Source of the DNA: Allolobophora icterica
Taxonomy: Eukaryota > Annelida > Clitellata > Crassiclitellata > Lumbricidae
Length of the DNA: 64,000 bases
Reading direction: 5' to 3'
Assembly (NCBI GenBank): GCA_963556255.1
Contig: OY744616.1
Coordinates: forward strand, 11,431,564-11,495,563
Position 1 is the stretch's first letter. Each line of letters begins with the position of its first letter. Below are positions 54,123-64,000 of the stretch, in pieces. The notes under the pieces are model-generated. The model was not told where the DNA came from, did no database searches, and saw only the letters and a list, made by a program, of their open reading frames with translations. The position numbers and the translations under genes are program-made.

Positions 54123-54882
54123 CATATATATATATATACAGATATATACATGTATATTGTATAAAGCATAATGAAGCCTCTTAGCAAAGGTTATATGCTT
54201 AATATTTACTACATACATACACAAATGAATACTCTATTTACAAATATGCCTAGGTATGAATGTACATAAGTATGAATTTTATGTATATACATATGCGGAT
54301 GTGCCTCACTTAAAGAGACGACAAATAAATATGTAATTACAGTTACTGACTCAGTTGTTTGGCAATTTCCCTATACCTAGCCTAGTCCTTTTTTAGTTTC
54401 CTTTTCTTTGTGTATCATGCCTCTAACTGCATAACATGTTTGTAAACCATAGTGCATATGCAGATGGTTCATTAAAGAATATACTTACTTATTTACTTAC
54501 TTAGTTACAACGTTTTATGATATACTTACAATAATTATATGATTTATTTGTTTTATATTGTGTTATTATTATTAATATATTGACTATATGAATGATCGTT
54601 AGTAATGGGGTGATGACCATTTGTTCACTGGGGTGTGACATTGTTTCTGCATCAGGTCTATCTGCTGCTGCTGGAATCGGGGTCGATGACCTGCGACGCC
54701 TGTGCGTCCTCCAGCTCAGCTTCGTCAAGGGCTGGGGACCCGACTACCCGCGGCCGACAATCAAAGAGACTCCTTGCTGGATCGAGATCCAGCTGCACAG
54801 GCCGCTCCAGCTGCTCGACGAAGTCCTCCAGGCGATGCCCCTCAGCGAACCGCGTGGCCGGGCCAGTTTCATGCTCCACTGA
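43911..54882 (+). CDS. smad4: SMAD4, co-Smad of TGF-beta/BMP signalling
   Basis: Eleven coding exons: 43911-44150, 44693-44867, 45738-45767, 46113-46232, 47050-47274, 50005-50076, 51299-51355, 51882-52065, 52572-52740, 53743-53881, 54656-54882. They join in frame to 1638 nt, 545 aa plus stop (human 552). SMAD4 pairs with phosphorylated receptor Smads and binds DNA in the nucleus (known). MH1 is residues 1-138: [37 protein letters not shown] and [21 protein letters not shown] Gln/Ser/Pro-rich linker follows (139-306, with [18 protein letters not shown]). MH2 starts [20 protein letters not shown] at about 308, with [20 protein letters not shown], the [16 protein letters not shown] insert helix and [20 protein letters not shown]. 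The ATG at 43914 is an alternative start; an in-frame TGA lies just upstream. The acceptor at 50005 could also be 50008 (loses one Ala). The tail after MPLSEP diverges from the vertebrate one. Confidence 0.95.
46675..46878 (+). mobile_element. L2-type LINE 3' end in SMAD4 intron
   Basis: [15 protein letters not shown] coding remains, then SLFFSRG and GGAGCGCTATATAAATTTTC with a GAAT tail, matching the L2 end at 32360-32530. Confidence 0.75.
46893..47035. repeat. 25-bp minisatellite beside a SMAD4 acceptor
   Basis: About five to six units of TTCTACTGAAGATCTTCATT-type sequence, ending 15 bp before the acceptor of the exon at 47050. Confidence 0.85.
47390..49807 (-). mobile_element. 2.4-kb DNA transposon (8-bp target duplication) in SMAD4 intron
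   Basis: The ends TAGGGTGT and ACACCCTA are inverted, and ACGTACAT flanks both sides (47382-47389 and 49808-49815), as in hAT-type or P-type insertion; the flank lies in ACAT-rich DNA, which weakens this a little. The minus strand carries the whole of a decayed transposase (see 47739-49370). It lies between the SMAD4 exons 47050-47274 and 50005-50076. Confidence 0.8.
47739..49370 (-). pseudogene. DDE-type transposase pseudogene
   Basis: Minus strand, in order with frame changes: [46 protein letters not shown], then (frame shift near 48740) [39 protein letters not shown], (shift near 48460) [36 protein letters not shown], (shift back near 48250) [19 protein letters not shown] and [13 protein letters not shown]. 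This is a transposase family I have seen widely in animal genomes but cannot name with certainty; the 8-bp flanks favour hAT or a relative. A 371-codon open frame (47739-48854) exists only because two opposite shifts cancel. It also has stop codons upstream. Confidence 0.75.
50298..50735. mobile_element. 438-bp hAT-like MITE with internal hairpin, SMAD4 intron
   Basis: The inverted ends TAGGGGTCAGCCGGA / TCCGGCTGACCCCTA have flanks ATGTGAAT / ATGTTAAT (7/8). Inside, 50423-50465 is a perfect 19-bp-arm hairpin around TTTGA. No ORF of its own. Confidence 0.85.
50929..51217. repeat. AGGA/GAA-rich tract plus (ACAT)n, duplicated at 62807
   Basis: A roughly 80-bp GGAAGGATGAGGAAGGAGAG-type purine tract runs into about 34 ACAT units and a ATATACACACACATAC end. 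Nearly the same 270-290 bp occurs at 62807-63080. ORFs through it (YIHTYIHT and CMYVCMYV) are artefacts. Confidence 0.9.
51530..51720 (-). mobile_element. SINE-like fragment, SMAD4 intron
   Basis: It begins with the recurring TTTATATAGCACCTCTACAAG tail in minus orientation and carries a degenerate AGGATCGAACG box B about 70 nt further on. Confidence 0.4.
53395..53565. repeat. GTAGATAAA/GTATAAA imperfect repeat
   Basis: Short AT-rich units TATGTAGATAAAGTATAAAG over 170 bp in a SMAD4 intron. Confidence 0.8.
53905..54060 (+). mobile_element. tRNA-derived SINE fragment, SMAD4 intron
   Basis: Contains GTCACAGGTTCGAATCTACC (box B) followed by CAAGCCACTGCGTAGTTACC, similar in kind to the SINE at 33715-33875. 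The box A part is degraded. Confidence 0.45.
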
Positions 54883-55060
54883 CCTTGTCCCGCTGTCGCC
54901 ACTACCTAACTGCGGCACCCCTCGCCTTCTGCAAGCCTATGACACCATTCGGTTGTCTGTGCTCCTACAAGCGCTGCGATGATGCATTTTATGAGTGCTG
55001 GCTTGGTGCATTGACTAGCACTGATCTGTAAAGTGTTGGCAAATTAAGAAGTCTGTCGCT
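54883..55060 (+). other. Probable start of SMAD4 3' UTR
   Basis: GC-rich sequence follows the stop without a break in composition, then a simple repeat. I find no convincing poly(A) signal close by. Confidence 0.35.
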
Positions 55061-55061
55061 A

Positions 55062-55208
55062 GAGGTGTCTGTCTGTCTGTCTGTCTTGTCTGTCTGTCTG
55101 TCTTGTCTGTCTGTCTGTCTGTCTGTCTTGTCTGTCTGTCTGTCTGTCTGTCTGCTTGTCTGTCTTGTCTGTCTGTCTGTCTGTCTGTCTTGTCTGTCTG
55201 TCTGTCTG

Positions 55209-55240
<32 letters not shown>

Positions 55241-55266
55241 TGTCTGTCTGTCTGTCTGTCTGTCTA

Positions 55267-55299
<33 letters not shown>

Positions 55300-55300
55300 G
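55062..55300. repeat. (CTGT)n microsatellite with CTTGT interruptions
   Basis: About 240 bp of TCTG units broken by regularly spaced [13 protein letters not shown] and RQTDRQTD frames are artefacts. Confidence 0.95.
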
Positions 55301-56455
55301 GGGAAGTGCACAGTTCATGGCAGATTGTCGTTCAATCTCACACAGGTTTGATCATCTGCATGTTGGAGATTTTAAAGGATATTGTTTGCAGCTGGAGTTA
55401 CGTGCAAGGCTGTACAAAATTTCTATGCAGAATCTGTGTGATCCATGACTTTCATTTATCAAGAGTCCTTTCGTTGGAAACATCTTACACTTCTTATACT
55501 CGCAGCGTAGAAACGTTTTGATGAATTATACGTCTAGAGGTGTCCATTGGTGTTACTCTGACCCAGTCTTGTTCCTCTTTCTTGAGGGTTACTCGGCGTA
55601 GTTTATGTTTCTGATTTTCATCCCGCTATGCCTGCTGTTCGAACCTTCCTCTTGGCATGTGCAGTATTCGGCTGTAGGGCCCTGTGTCCTCACCACTTTT
55701 ATCTTTGTTCCTAGCTGGAATTCAGTAGATCTGTCGCCTGGATGGCTGCATGTACTGTTCACTTCAAATTGTTACCTCAGTGCCAACTGGACTCAAAAGT
55801 ATACTACCATACACAAAGGTAAATCACAAAAACTGCATTAGGGAGACCAGCTTTATCACCTGCGCATTGTCTGCCTTTAAAAATCTACGCTGTCCTTGCA
55901 CCTCTAAGCTTCCCCTCACTGAGAGAAAAGTGTTATGTAACTGAGCGACATGAGAATGATGGGGCATGCACTGTTGGCAGTGAGTAACCCAGCTGCAATA
56001 TACAACTTGCCCCCATCGATGAATTATGGTTAGGAGAAATTCTATGAACACAAGAGTGTGTTCGCAGTTCTGTCCGATGTCGAGTGTCGCAGATTATTCG
56101 ACGCTGTTTCCGCAGATATTCTATGCAAGTTTCTGTTAATCGCCAACCAAAGACTATGAACTCTTGTACTCGTTTGCGTTGAAGGCTTGCGCAGAAATGT
56201 CGGACATAGTTTTGTTGTTTGTAGTAATTATTTCGATTTTGTTCCCAGAAAATTTTGTATATTTTACATGAATTTCTAGTGATTTTGTTGAATAGCGTCG
56301 TTTGTGACTGAGAAAAATGCAAAGATGAACGTACATGACAACACTGGCAGCTGTTAAGCTCTTTAAGTTCCCAACGGTGCCGTCTTAAATCGTGAAACAA
56401 ATTGAAATCTTGTGCGCTCGTGTTGTCTTGTTTCTGAGTCTTTGAAGAAATCAAT
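55301..56455. other. Non-coding stretch downstream of SMAD4
   Basis: It includes a 173-codon minus-strand open frame (55933-56454) with no recognisable domain, unlikely composition and no partner exon, so I do not call it a gene. Nothing else supported. Confidence 0.35.
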
Positions 56456-57308
56456 GTTACGAGACATTTATATAGCGCCTGTGTAAGTGCCTCTTGATGG
56501 CACTTAGCTCCAGCCGAGCGGAGTGGTTGTAAACACGTGTTAGGGTAGGCGATTGTCGAGCTGCTGTCGTGAAAGATTAATGAATCCCGAGATATATTAA
56601 TGGAACAGCTTCCTCCTCTGTCTGTGTTTTTGTCTCTGTGTGTGTCGTTGTTTGTCCAGTTCTGTCAGCCTGAATTGCTGACTGAGTGTCTGCCGGTCTG
56701 TTTGATTGCTTTTCCCTGGACGACTCACTGTTTTGTTGCTTTCATTACTCTACATGTGTTTCTCTTGATCTGTGTGTTTGTACGTGCGTCTGCCCTTTAC
56801 TCTGTGTCTTTCAATCTCATTAATTTCTGCTTTTCTATCAATCCGTGCCTGTCTCTGTGTGTGTTTGTGTCTGTGTAGGTGTCTGTCTGTCTGTCTGTCT
56901 TTGCCTTCCGTCTGTCTGTCTTTGCCTTTTTGTGAATTGGACTGTCTATATGTATGTCTGTCTGTCTGTTTGCCTTTCTGACTGTCTATATGTCTCTGTT
57001 TACCTTTCTGTACGTATGTATGTCTGTCTGTCTGTCTGTGCCTTCCATCGTTCCATCTTTCCGAGAGAGACCACAGTGTTTGCGTGTCGTGTGATGAGAT
57101 TAACACGACTGGAGCGAAATCTGTCAATTAGTCAGTCGCCCGATTGTGGCTACCTGTGCGTCTCTCTCATCAACTCATCTATTATTAGTGGGATGATTAT
57201 GAATTCAGACGACGAGGGTGTGGCCCATCGGATGAAAGGGTGTGCTTAGGGATGGATGGATGGAGAGATGGATGGGAGCCTGGAGGACGGATGTGTTTGT
57301 CACAATGA

Positions 57309-57683
57309 TGCATTATGTAGCGCCTTTTGGACAGTTTTAGAAGAGCTTTATTTATTAGTCCAGCAACTAGGGGCCGCATGAGTCTGATATATGGGCTCTA
57401 TGTGGACATATTGGCAGGGTCACTGTCATTCAGAATCTAGCAGGTGTCTTCGAAGACCTACTAATCGTAAGGGCTGTATAGCCTACTTGTCTAATGGGTT
57501 GGATGACGGTAGATGTCGAGGATGAGATATACATTTCCACCCAAAGGCGACCACCGATGGCGCTGAGCAATTGTGAGTGAATGACTTGCTCAAGGTGCTT
57601 GCTCACTGACTGGCTGAGTGGATGCTCGAGCCCGTACTCTCCGTGTTACAGACGAAACGGACTATCCATTCATCTACCGCGCC
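57309..57683 (-). mobile_element. tRNA-derived SINE with L2-like tail
   Basis: Minus strand: head GGCGCGGTAGATGAATGGAT (box A region), GAGAGTACGGGCTCGAGC (box B), tail AAAAGGCGCTACATAATG. The 300-bp body is unique among the SINEs here. Confidence 0.65.
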
Positions 57684-58023
57684 TCATCTCTGAAAAATCA
57701 CCTGTCGTACAGAAACGCGAACGAACGCTACAGAAGTCTGTGTAGTCGAGATCGGGCAAATGAATGGATAGACACACAGCGGCATCGATGTTATGTCGAA
57801 TGGTCGTGTGTGCACTTCTCGACTTAGGAAGGAGGGCAATATCATATATGCAGTTGTATTGCATTGTATTATACAAATACAGTTGCATTGTATCATATGC
57901 AGTTGTATTGCATTGTATAAAATACAGTTGTATTGTATTAACTTCAGTAGTTCTATTATGCATTTTCTGTCATCCCAGCTTTTATGCATTTTGCGACACG
58001 AAGATTCTGTCGGTGGTTGCCTT

Positions 58024-58276
58024 GAGGTTGAAGCCTATGTCCGATCTACCAGACAGTATTGTATTGCATTAGCTTCAGTATTATGCATTTTGCGACACGA
58101 AGAGTCGTTGCGGGGTGACTCTTACCCAGTTGTTCTCTCTCTGTTTGCCTGTCTGCCTGTCTGTCTGTGTGTTTTCCTGTCTGTGTGTTTGCCTGTCTGT
58201 GTGTTTGTTTGCCTGACTGTGTGTTTGCCTGTCTGGATGACAGTCGGTCTGGTAGATCGGACATAGGCTTCAACCT
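58024..58276. repeat. 31-bp perfect inverted repeat flanking a simple repeat
   Basis: 58024-58054 (GAGGTTGAAGCCTATGTCCG...) recurs exactly as its reverse complement at 58246-58276. Between them lies a CTGT-type run and a second copy of GCATTTTGCGACACGAAGA (first at 57986). Confidence 0.8.
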
Positions 58277-58279
58277 CTT

Positions 58280-58560
58280 GGGCGGGGAGATGGTTCATTG
58301 GTAACATGCTGGCACAAAGATCTGAAGGACGCGGGTTCGATACCCGCTAGCCGCCTAAGCTTGACTCAGCCTTCCATTCCCTAGGGCGACTTAATGAGCA
58401 GTAGGGCAGGCTGCCATACAGTTAAATTAGACTCCTGTTAAACTTTCTATCATCTACTACTATATCATGTAATCTCACTGCGTAAGCTTACTTGTCAGTT
58501 TGAATTAATAAACGATTAGGTAGGTCTATTATTATTGTTGTTGTTGTTGTTATTATTAAT
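58280..58560 (+). mobile_element. tRNA-derived SINE
   Basis: The head GGGCGGGGAGATGGTTCATT (box A) and GCGGGTTCGATACCCGC (box B) end in a short CCGCC that can pair with the start. A roughly 170-bp body follows and a TTATTGTTGTTG-type tail. The anticodon arm does not fold well, so I call it a SINE and not a tRNA gene. Confidence 0.7.
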
Positions 58561-58639
58561 ATTATTTTGGACAAGTCTACAACCCTTGCTCTTCCGATTA
58601 GTAGGTCTTCTTAATGACGAATTAGGCCCTACAATGACC

Positions 58640-59200
58640 CTGCCAACACGTCCATAAGGAGCCATATCGGACCTTACAGCTCTACAGGCTGGACACAACT
58701 TTATCACCTGAAACTGCCTATTAAAAAAATAAACGTATCACAGTGACAAATACATCCGTCCTCCTACCCATCCATCGAGTCCTAACACGCCCTTTCACGT
58801 GATCCTGGCAACGTGTCCATAAGAAGGCCATATCGGACTTCTGCATCGATGAAGACGTAGCGCCTAATCCTCGCGATTGCGGTTCGAGCGTTCGTTGACT
58901 TGGGACTCGTGGGTAAGAAAAAGGATCATGGCGGAAGACGTTCGTCTTGTAAATTAGCCAGATAACAACAGCGGTGGTGTTGGATTGTGTTCGTCCAAAT
59001 TGAGACAAACTGTTATCTTCCTCGGCTTCGACAACTGTCCTCTGAAGAAGGATTTTCCCCGTCTCTGACTCGGAGAAAGAGAATCTGTTGTTGAAAAAAC
59101 TAACAGTGAAAACTCTTCCCATCTGAGCTGGACAAAATCACAGACACCACGTTGATCCTTTATATATATAATAGGAAATATGCATACAAGGGGTATATAC
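58640..59200. other. Unclassified repeat-like region
   Basis: A CGTGTCCATAAG-AGGCCATATCGGAC segment occurs at about 58648 and 58815 in direct orientation. No ORF with support. It may be part of an unknown repeat. Confidence 0.35.
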
Positions 59201-59221
59201 ATTCATGCATGAATAGGCAGT

Positions 59222-59360
59222 ATGAGAATTGTAGAAAAAAGACTGGGGGGTTAGACCTTGATTCATGTGGAGTTTGGGTGTGCAATGAAGACTTTACTAG
59301 GGGGTCCTAAGAAAGACTATGGGGGTTGAACCCCCCAACCCCCCCAACAATTCTCACTCT
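59222..59360. mobile_element. Small MITE-like inverted repeat
   Basis: GAGAATTGTAGAAAAAAGAC-GGGGGG at the left is mirrored by CCCCCCAACAATTCTC at the right. No clear target duplication. Confidence 0.45.
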
Positions 59361-59632
59361 GTGAATAGGGCTTTATATATTCATACATAAATGTATATAT
59401 ATAGCCCTTATTGTATGCCTGAATATACACCTTTACATGTATAGTTGTATATATAATATATACATTCATATAGAAATATAGATATATAAAGAAATATCCC
59501 TTAGTTTAATATTACCGTAATACAAGAATCAGTATGTTTCTTATATATATACTGACATGCGCTTTATACATATGTATGCATATATATATATACACATAAA
59601 TATGAGTAGTCTATATCTAGGCCGTATACCTG

Positions 59633-59639
<7 letters not shown>

Positions 59640-59688
<49 letters not shown>

Positions 59689-59690
59689 CC
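59640..59690. repeat. (TA)n microsatellite
   Basis: About 23 TA units. Confidence 0.9.
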
Positions 59691-60153
59691 TAACGCCATA
59701 ATAAGAGCAGTGGGAGACTGGAATCCTTTCAAACGAGTCCTTTGGTGTTTGGTCGACTAATAAGCTCCTGGTCTGTTTTGTTGACGACGTGATGCTGACG
59801 ACGACGACGACGATGATAATAACGACACATACTGTGATAATGGTAGTTGTTTCATTCTGCATATCAAACCAGTAGCTTAGCGCAAGCATGTTCTAACAAA
59901 AATTTATCTGTTACGGTCAATTAGTGCATATAGGCCTACCTAAGGACAGGCCTATATATTATATATCGCATAGTATAATACAGTGCATATATATATGTAT
60001 ATAGGGCCCTATATTATAGCGCATAGTAAATGTAAACGTAAATGTACACGACTTCATAATAGCGACCGTATAGCCTCGACCCTGCTCATTTTTCAATGAA
60101 TAGAAGGACATATAAATGCATAATAGGGCCCTATATATAGCGTATATAAGTGG

Positions 60154-60186
<33 letters not shown>

Positions 60187-60189
<3 letters not shown>

Positions 60190-60597
60190 GGCTTTACCGA
60201 ATATTCGCTTCGTATTCGCTTCGGGCCGAATAGTGGGCCAAATAGCTATTCGGTATTCGGCCGAATAGTAGTTGCTGTCGAACCGAATACGAATAGTGGT
60301 CACGTGACATCTGTTTCTGCATATGCGGCTGCTACAGCGAGTGGGCTGAAGTAACTCTCATTAACATAATATATGCTGTGATTGCAGCCAGGCGTTGCCT
60401 ACTGCCTGGACCGCGGTATCGCAGTGTCAGTAGTCTCCTTCTTTGCGTACAGTGAGTGAACGTTAACGTATTTTTGAATGTTGTCGGTAGACCTATTTTG
60501 TACGCTATTCGTATTCGTATTCGTATTCGGCCGAATAGTTGGTCCAATTATTCATATTCGGCCGAATAGTAATAATCACCTATTCGATACAGCCCTA
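60187..60597. mobile_element. 411-bp hAT-like MITE, CGAATA-rich, in a TA repeat
   Basis: The ends TAGGGCTTTACCGAATA and TATTCGATACAGCCCTA are inverted. Flanks are TATA on both sides, compatible with an 8-bp duplication but uninformative. Many internal ATTCGGCCGAATA palindromes. Confidence 0.7.
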
Positions 60598-60640
60598 ATA
60601 TATATATATATATATTATATATATATATTATATATATACA

Positions 60641-60963
60641 CAGGGGCGTAACTTCAGCCTAAAAAGTGGGGGGTACCAATACCTTGGTCTAAAAGTGGGG
60701 GGTACCAATTTCTTCTCCACTTTCGTTTTTCACATGATAGCCATTTTGAACATATTCCCTGCCAGTATTCTCATTAATTTTGGCTCTCGATTTACCTGTG
60801 TATCTAAGCACTTTCATACCTATGGCGGAGATTGCGGTCTCTGGGAAGGTGCAATAATAAAATATTGATTGGCATTGTTTAGAAAGTGGGGGGTACAGTA
60901 CCCCTCAGTCCAAAAAGTGGGAGGTACGGGTACCCCTCGTATCCCCCACAAATTACGCCTATG
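60641..60963. mobile_element. 323-bp MITE, CAGGGGCGTAACTT family
   Basis: The ends CAGGGGCGTAACTT and AAATTACGCCTATG have flanks TATATACA / TATATATA (7/8). Homologous to 22688-23071 but lacking the nested insertion. Confidence 0.75.
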
Positions 60964-61229
60964 TATATATATATCACTGTAATTAGCCGTGACAGTGTAA
61001 TGTGAAAGCAGATCCAGGCTTGTAACAGCGTCTTTATTGCCAATGACAAACAAACTGACATTGTTGTTTAACTATTGTTCTCCGATGGCTGAGGCTGAGG
61101 CTGCTGATTGATGTTGATGTATTACAATAGTAATTGCAAATTTATATAGCACCACTTAAATATATTGGATGTACATGTGACTATAGTGTATGCTGAAAAA
61201 GATGATTCCATCGAAACGACTGATGAAAG

Positions 61230-61384
<155 letters not shown>

Positions 61385-61394
61385 TAATGAGGAT

Positions 61395-61578
61395 TATGAT
61401 GTCGAAGAAGAAGAAGAATGCGAAGAGGAAGAAGAAGACGAGGACGAGGATGAGAAGGAGGAGAGGAGGAGGAGGAGGAGCAGCAGCAGCAGCAGCAGAA
61501 GAAGAAGAAGAAGAAGAAGAAGAAGAAGAAGAAGAAGAAGAAGAAGAAGAAGAAGAAGAAGAAGAAGAAGAAGAAGGA
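61395..61578. repeat. (AAG)n and related purine microsatellite
   Basis: AAG/GAGGA/CAG mixed tract ending in about 27 pure AAG units. Confidence 0.9.
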
Positions 61579-61679
61579 AATGACTGAGATGAAGAACAAA
61601 AACAGTCCTTGTGCACTGTATTATTGCTTTGTAAATATTCAGATATTTAGATACATATTTACTCGCAGCCTAAAACTGT

Positions 61680-61800
61680 TCCAATTTCTTCGTTTGCAAA
61701 TGTAAAGACAAATCTGCGAAATTTCTCAGTGCCTCCCAAAGCTGCGTCAAAGGAGACCAGGTAATAGCGGCGTTACAGAAGTTTATGGCCTGACACTGCA
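61680..61800 (-). mobile_element. SINE-like fragment
   Basis: AAATTTCTCAGTGCCTCCCAAAG-type sequence shared with 26568-26625 near the HRG1 intron; degenerate, no box A/B seen. Confidence 0.3.
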
Positions 61801-61839
61801 GGTTTCGCATTCCCGTCGTACAAAACTGCGGCTGCTTTC

Positions 61840-61873
61840 GGAAGAAGAAGAAGAAGAAGAAGAAGAAGAAGAA

Positions 61874-61912
<39 letters not shown>

Positions 61913-61915
61913 AAT
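61840..61915. repeat. (GAA)n-(GAT)n microsatellite
   Basis: About 11 GAA then 14 GAT units. Confidence 0.9.
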
Positions 61916-62022
61916 GATGTTGTTGCTTGGTCCAGTCTCGCTCCGGCGCAGTACATCTTGATTGGAATCCGGATATTGTGCTAGCAGATGTCGCCACTGT
62001 TCACAGAATAATTTAGGCCACT

Positions 62023-62194
62023 GGAGGGAGGGAGGGAGGTAGGGAGGCACGGAGGCACGGAGGGAGCGAGGGAGGGGGAAGAGAGAGACAGAGAGGGAGA
62101 GGGAGGGAGGGAGAGAAAGAGAAATGGAGGGAGATGGAAGAGGGAGAGAGGAGAGAGACAGAGAGACAGAGACAGAGAGAGAGAGAGGGGGAAG

Positions 62195-62293
<99 letters not shown>

Positions 62294-62380
62294 GAGGAGA
62301 GAGAAGGGAGGAGAGAAAGAGGGAGAGGGAGGAGACAGAGGGAGAGAGGGGAGGGAGGGAGACAGAGGGGGGGAGGTTTG
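62023..62380. repeat. GGGA/GA-rich tract
   Basis: GGAGGGAGGG-type repeats, then about 60 GA units (62190-62288), then GGAGAGG-type repeats. Confidence 0.9.
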
Positions 62381-62806
62381 GGGAGGGAGTGCAGCCGTTG
62401 TTTATTCGACGGTTGTAGACAGATACATAGAGAACATGCTTCGCTGGCGTCTGTCGTCTGTCCGTTGCTCGAACCTGGGACGCAGCACGTCGTCATCTGC
62501 TCCATCTAGGACATGTCGTGGTCTTCGTGACGACGAGACGTCTGTCGAAATGTCCGCTTCCGTTTATCGTTTTGTATGCCGTCGAAGCATGTGTACGTGC
62601 GATTCTGTAGACGGCTGGATGGATGGATGGTTCCGTATATAGGAGTCAGACTCAGTTTCCGGTTGAGTGAAGCTTCTGTCGTTGAGGCAGGAGGAATAAA
62701 ACAGCGGAAGTAGGAGGAGGAGGAGAGGAAGAGGACGAAGGAAGGAAGGACGAGCACTAGCTGAAAAAGGAAGACGATGACGAAGAAGAGGAAGAGAATG
62801 AGGAGA

Positions 62807-62891
62807 AAGGGAAGGATGAGGAAGGAGAGGAGGATCAAGAAAGAGGAGAGGAGGAAGGTGAAGACCAGGAAGAATCAGAAGAAGAAGAAAA

Positions 62892-62922
<31 letters not shown>

Positions 62923-62984
62923 CATACATACATACATACATACATACATACATACATACATACATACATACATACATACATACA

Positions 62985-63016
<32 letters not shown>

Positions 63017-63080
63017 CACACACATACATACATAGATACTTACACACATGCACACATACATACATACATACATACATACA
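62807..63080. repeat. Second copy of the 50929 purine/(ACAT)n block
   Basis: Nearly identical to 50929-51217 from GGGAAGGATGAGGAAGG through the ACAT run to the CACACATGCACACATAC end. Confidence 0.9.
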
Positions 63081-63659
63081 TACACACAAACTGTGACATA
63101 CATGCATTCATACATACATAAATACAATTCCACACAGAAGACTGTATCGACGTCCTTCATTTATTCTCATCCTTCAAGTACCTCTGTCCATAATTGCGCC
63201 ATCAACCGCGATATTCCAGCACTTCTGTCGACATCTGTCGGTTACGGTGCCATGAAAGTGGCATCAGTGCCCGGATGCTACCACCTCAGCATCCATCCAT
63301 CCATCCATCCATCCATCCATCTATCTCCTCCGCATCTTCATCCTCTGGCGCTAATCCGATGACAATCTGCCATTATCTTCTCAGAGGCAGCATCAGCAGC
63401 ATCAGCAGCATCAGCAGAGGCAGTTCGGAGCCAATCGGAAGCAGGCGTCACTCCTTCCCGTCGACACCTGTTGACATTGTCATCGAGTCGTGACAGTCGC
63501 AGCCTCTGCAACCAATAAGCCAACCAACCACCTGTTGGCCCAAAAGTCAAGGAGGCCAAGTGCCATCTTCACCAAACTCTATATATAATGCACGTATATA
63601 CATATGCATTTATGCACGTGTACTGTACATATACACAGTATCATTTGTTCATCCGATAT

Positions 63660-63678
63660 ATATATGTATATGTATGTG

Positions 63679-63751
<73 letters not shown>

Positions 63752-63752
63752 G
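63660..63752. repeat. (TA)n microsatellite
   Basis: TATATGTATATG-type start, then about 30 TA units. Confidence 0.9.
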
Positions 63753-64000
63753 TCTGAGTGTGCAAAAATTTATTTGCGATAGAATACATTTGGATCGAAG
63801 CAGCAATAAAAGTCTATGCAGTGGCCCTAATCTACGGTCACATAGATCATCTGCGTATTTTAATAATTGCAATTTGTAATTGTGTTATTTAAAAACTTAT
63901 ATCGAGCCCTCAGTGTGTAAGGCGCAAGGTATCAAGCGATGGCGCTGAAAATCCAAGCCGTAATTAGGTGCGTAAATGTATGTGTAGGCCTACACTGTGC

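Noticed and set aside
55933..56454. 173-codon minus-strand open frame
   Set aside because: No recognisable domain, no splice partner, composition typical of chance AT-rich translation, and the opposite strand is plain 3' flank.
58280..58360. Possible functional tRNA gene
   Set aside because: Boxes A and B are present, but the anticodon stem does not form properly and a SINE body and tail follow.

Overview
This window is eukaryotic, from a bilaterian invertebrate that is probably marine and not a vertebrate. The evidence is intron-rich genes with GT-AG splice sites, metazoan-only gene families (SMAD4, SLC48A1/HRG1, tau-type microtubule-binding repeats), L2-type LINE remains, many hAT-like MITEs with 8-bp target duplications, tRNA-derived SINEs and very abundant microsatellites. 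I cannot name the phylum from sequence alone. There is no operon structure and no sign of bacterial DNA.

Four genes can be read exon by exon. (1) 26221-28142 (+): a three-exon homologue of the heme transporter SLC48A1/HRG1, 153 aa. (2) 29350-32816 (-): a three-exon homologue of FMC1, a mitochondrial complex V assembly factor, 97 aa, with a 5'-truncated L2 LINE lying antisense in its first intron. (3) 34481-40469 (+): a compact tau/MAP2/MAP4-like gene made almost only of microtubule-binding repeats, with five 93-nt phase-0 exons plus a nine-codon last exon. It is divergent from FMC1. (4) 43911-54882 (+): a complete co-Smad gene, SMAD4, with eleven coding exons and 545 aa, with a 2.4-kb DNA transposon relic in one intron. 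Less certain are minus-strand exons of an unrecognised gene at 14.8-17.0 kb and a THAP-type zinc-finger first exon near 19.3 kb.

Region by region: 0-5.3 kb is LINE and hAT debris. 5.3-10.1 kb is three adjoining tandem arrays with periods of about 264, 187 and 755 bp. 10-14 kb is non-coding with an L2 relic, a perfect hairpin, a long foldback and minisatellites. 14-17 kb holds the candidate minus-strand gene with a 57-bp minisatellite. 17.5-25.3 kb is a nest of hAT-like elements, several inserted inside one another, with target duplications still visible. 26-55 kb holds the four good genes. 55-64 kb is mostly simple repeat, SINEs and small MITEs.

The most informative locus is the tau-like gene. 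A roughly 1-kb tandem duplication copied one repeat exon exactly. Afterwards one copy took a solo LTR and the other a TA-flanked TIR element, so each copy gives the empty site of the other. Apart from TE domains I see no linked multi-gene system; the four genes have unrelated jobs (heme export from endolysosomes, ATP synthase assembly, microtubule binding, TGF-beta/BMP signalling).
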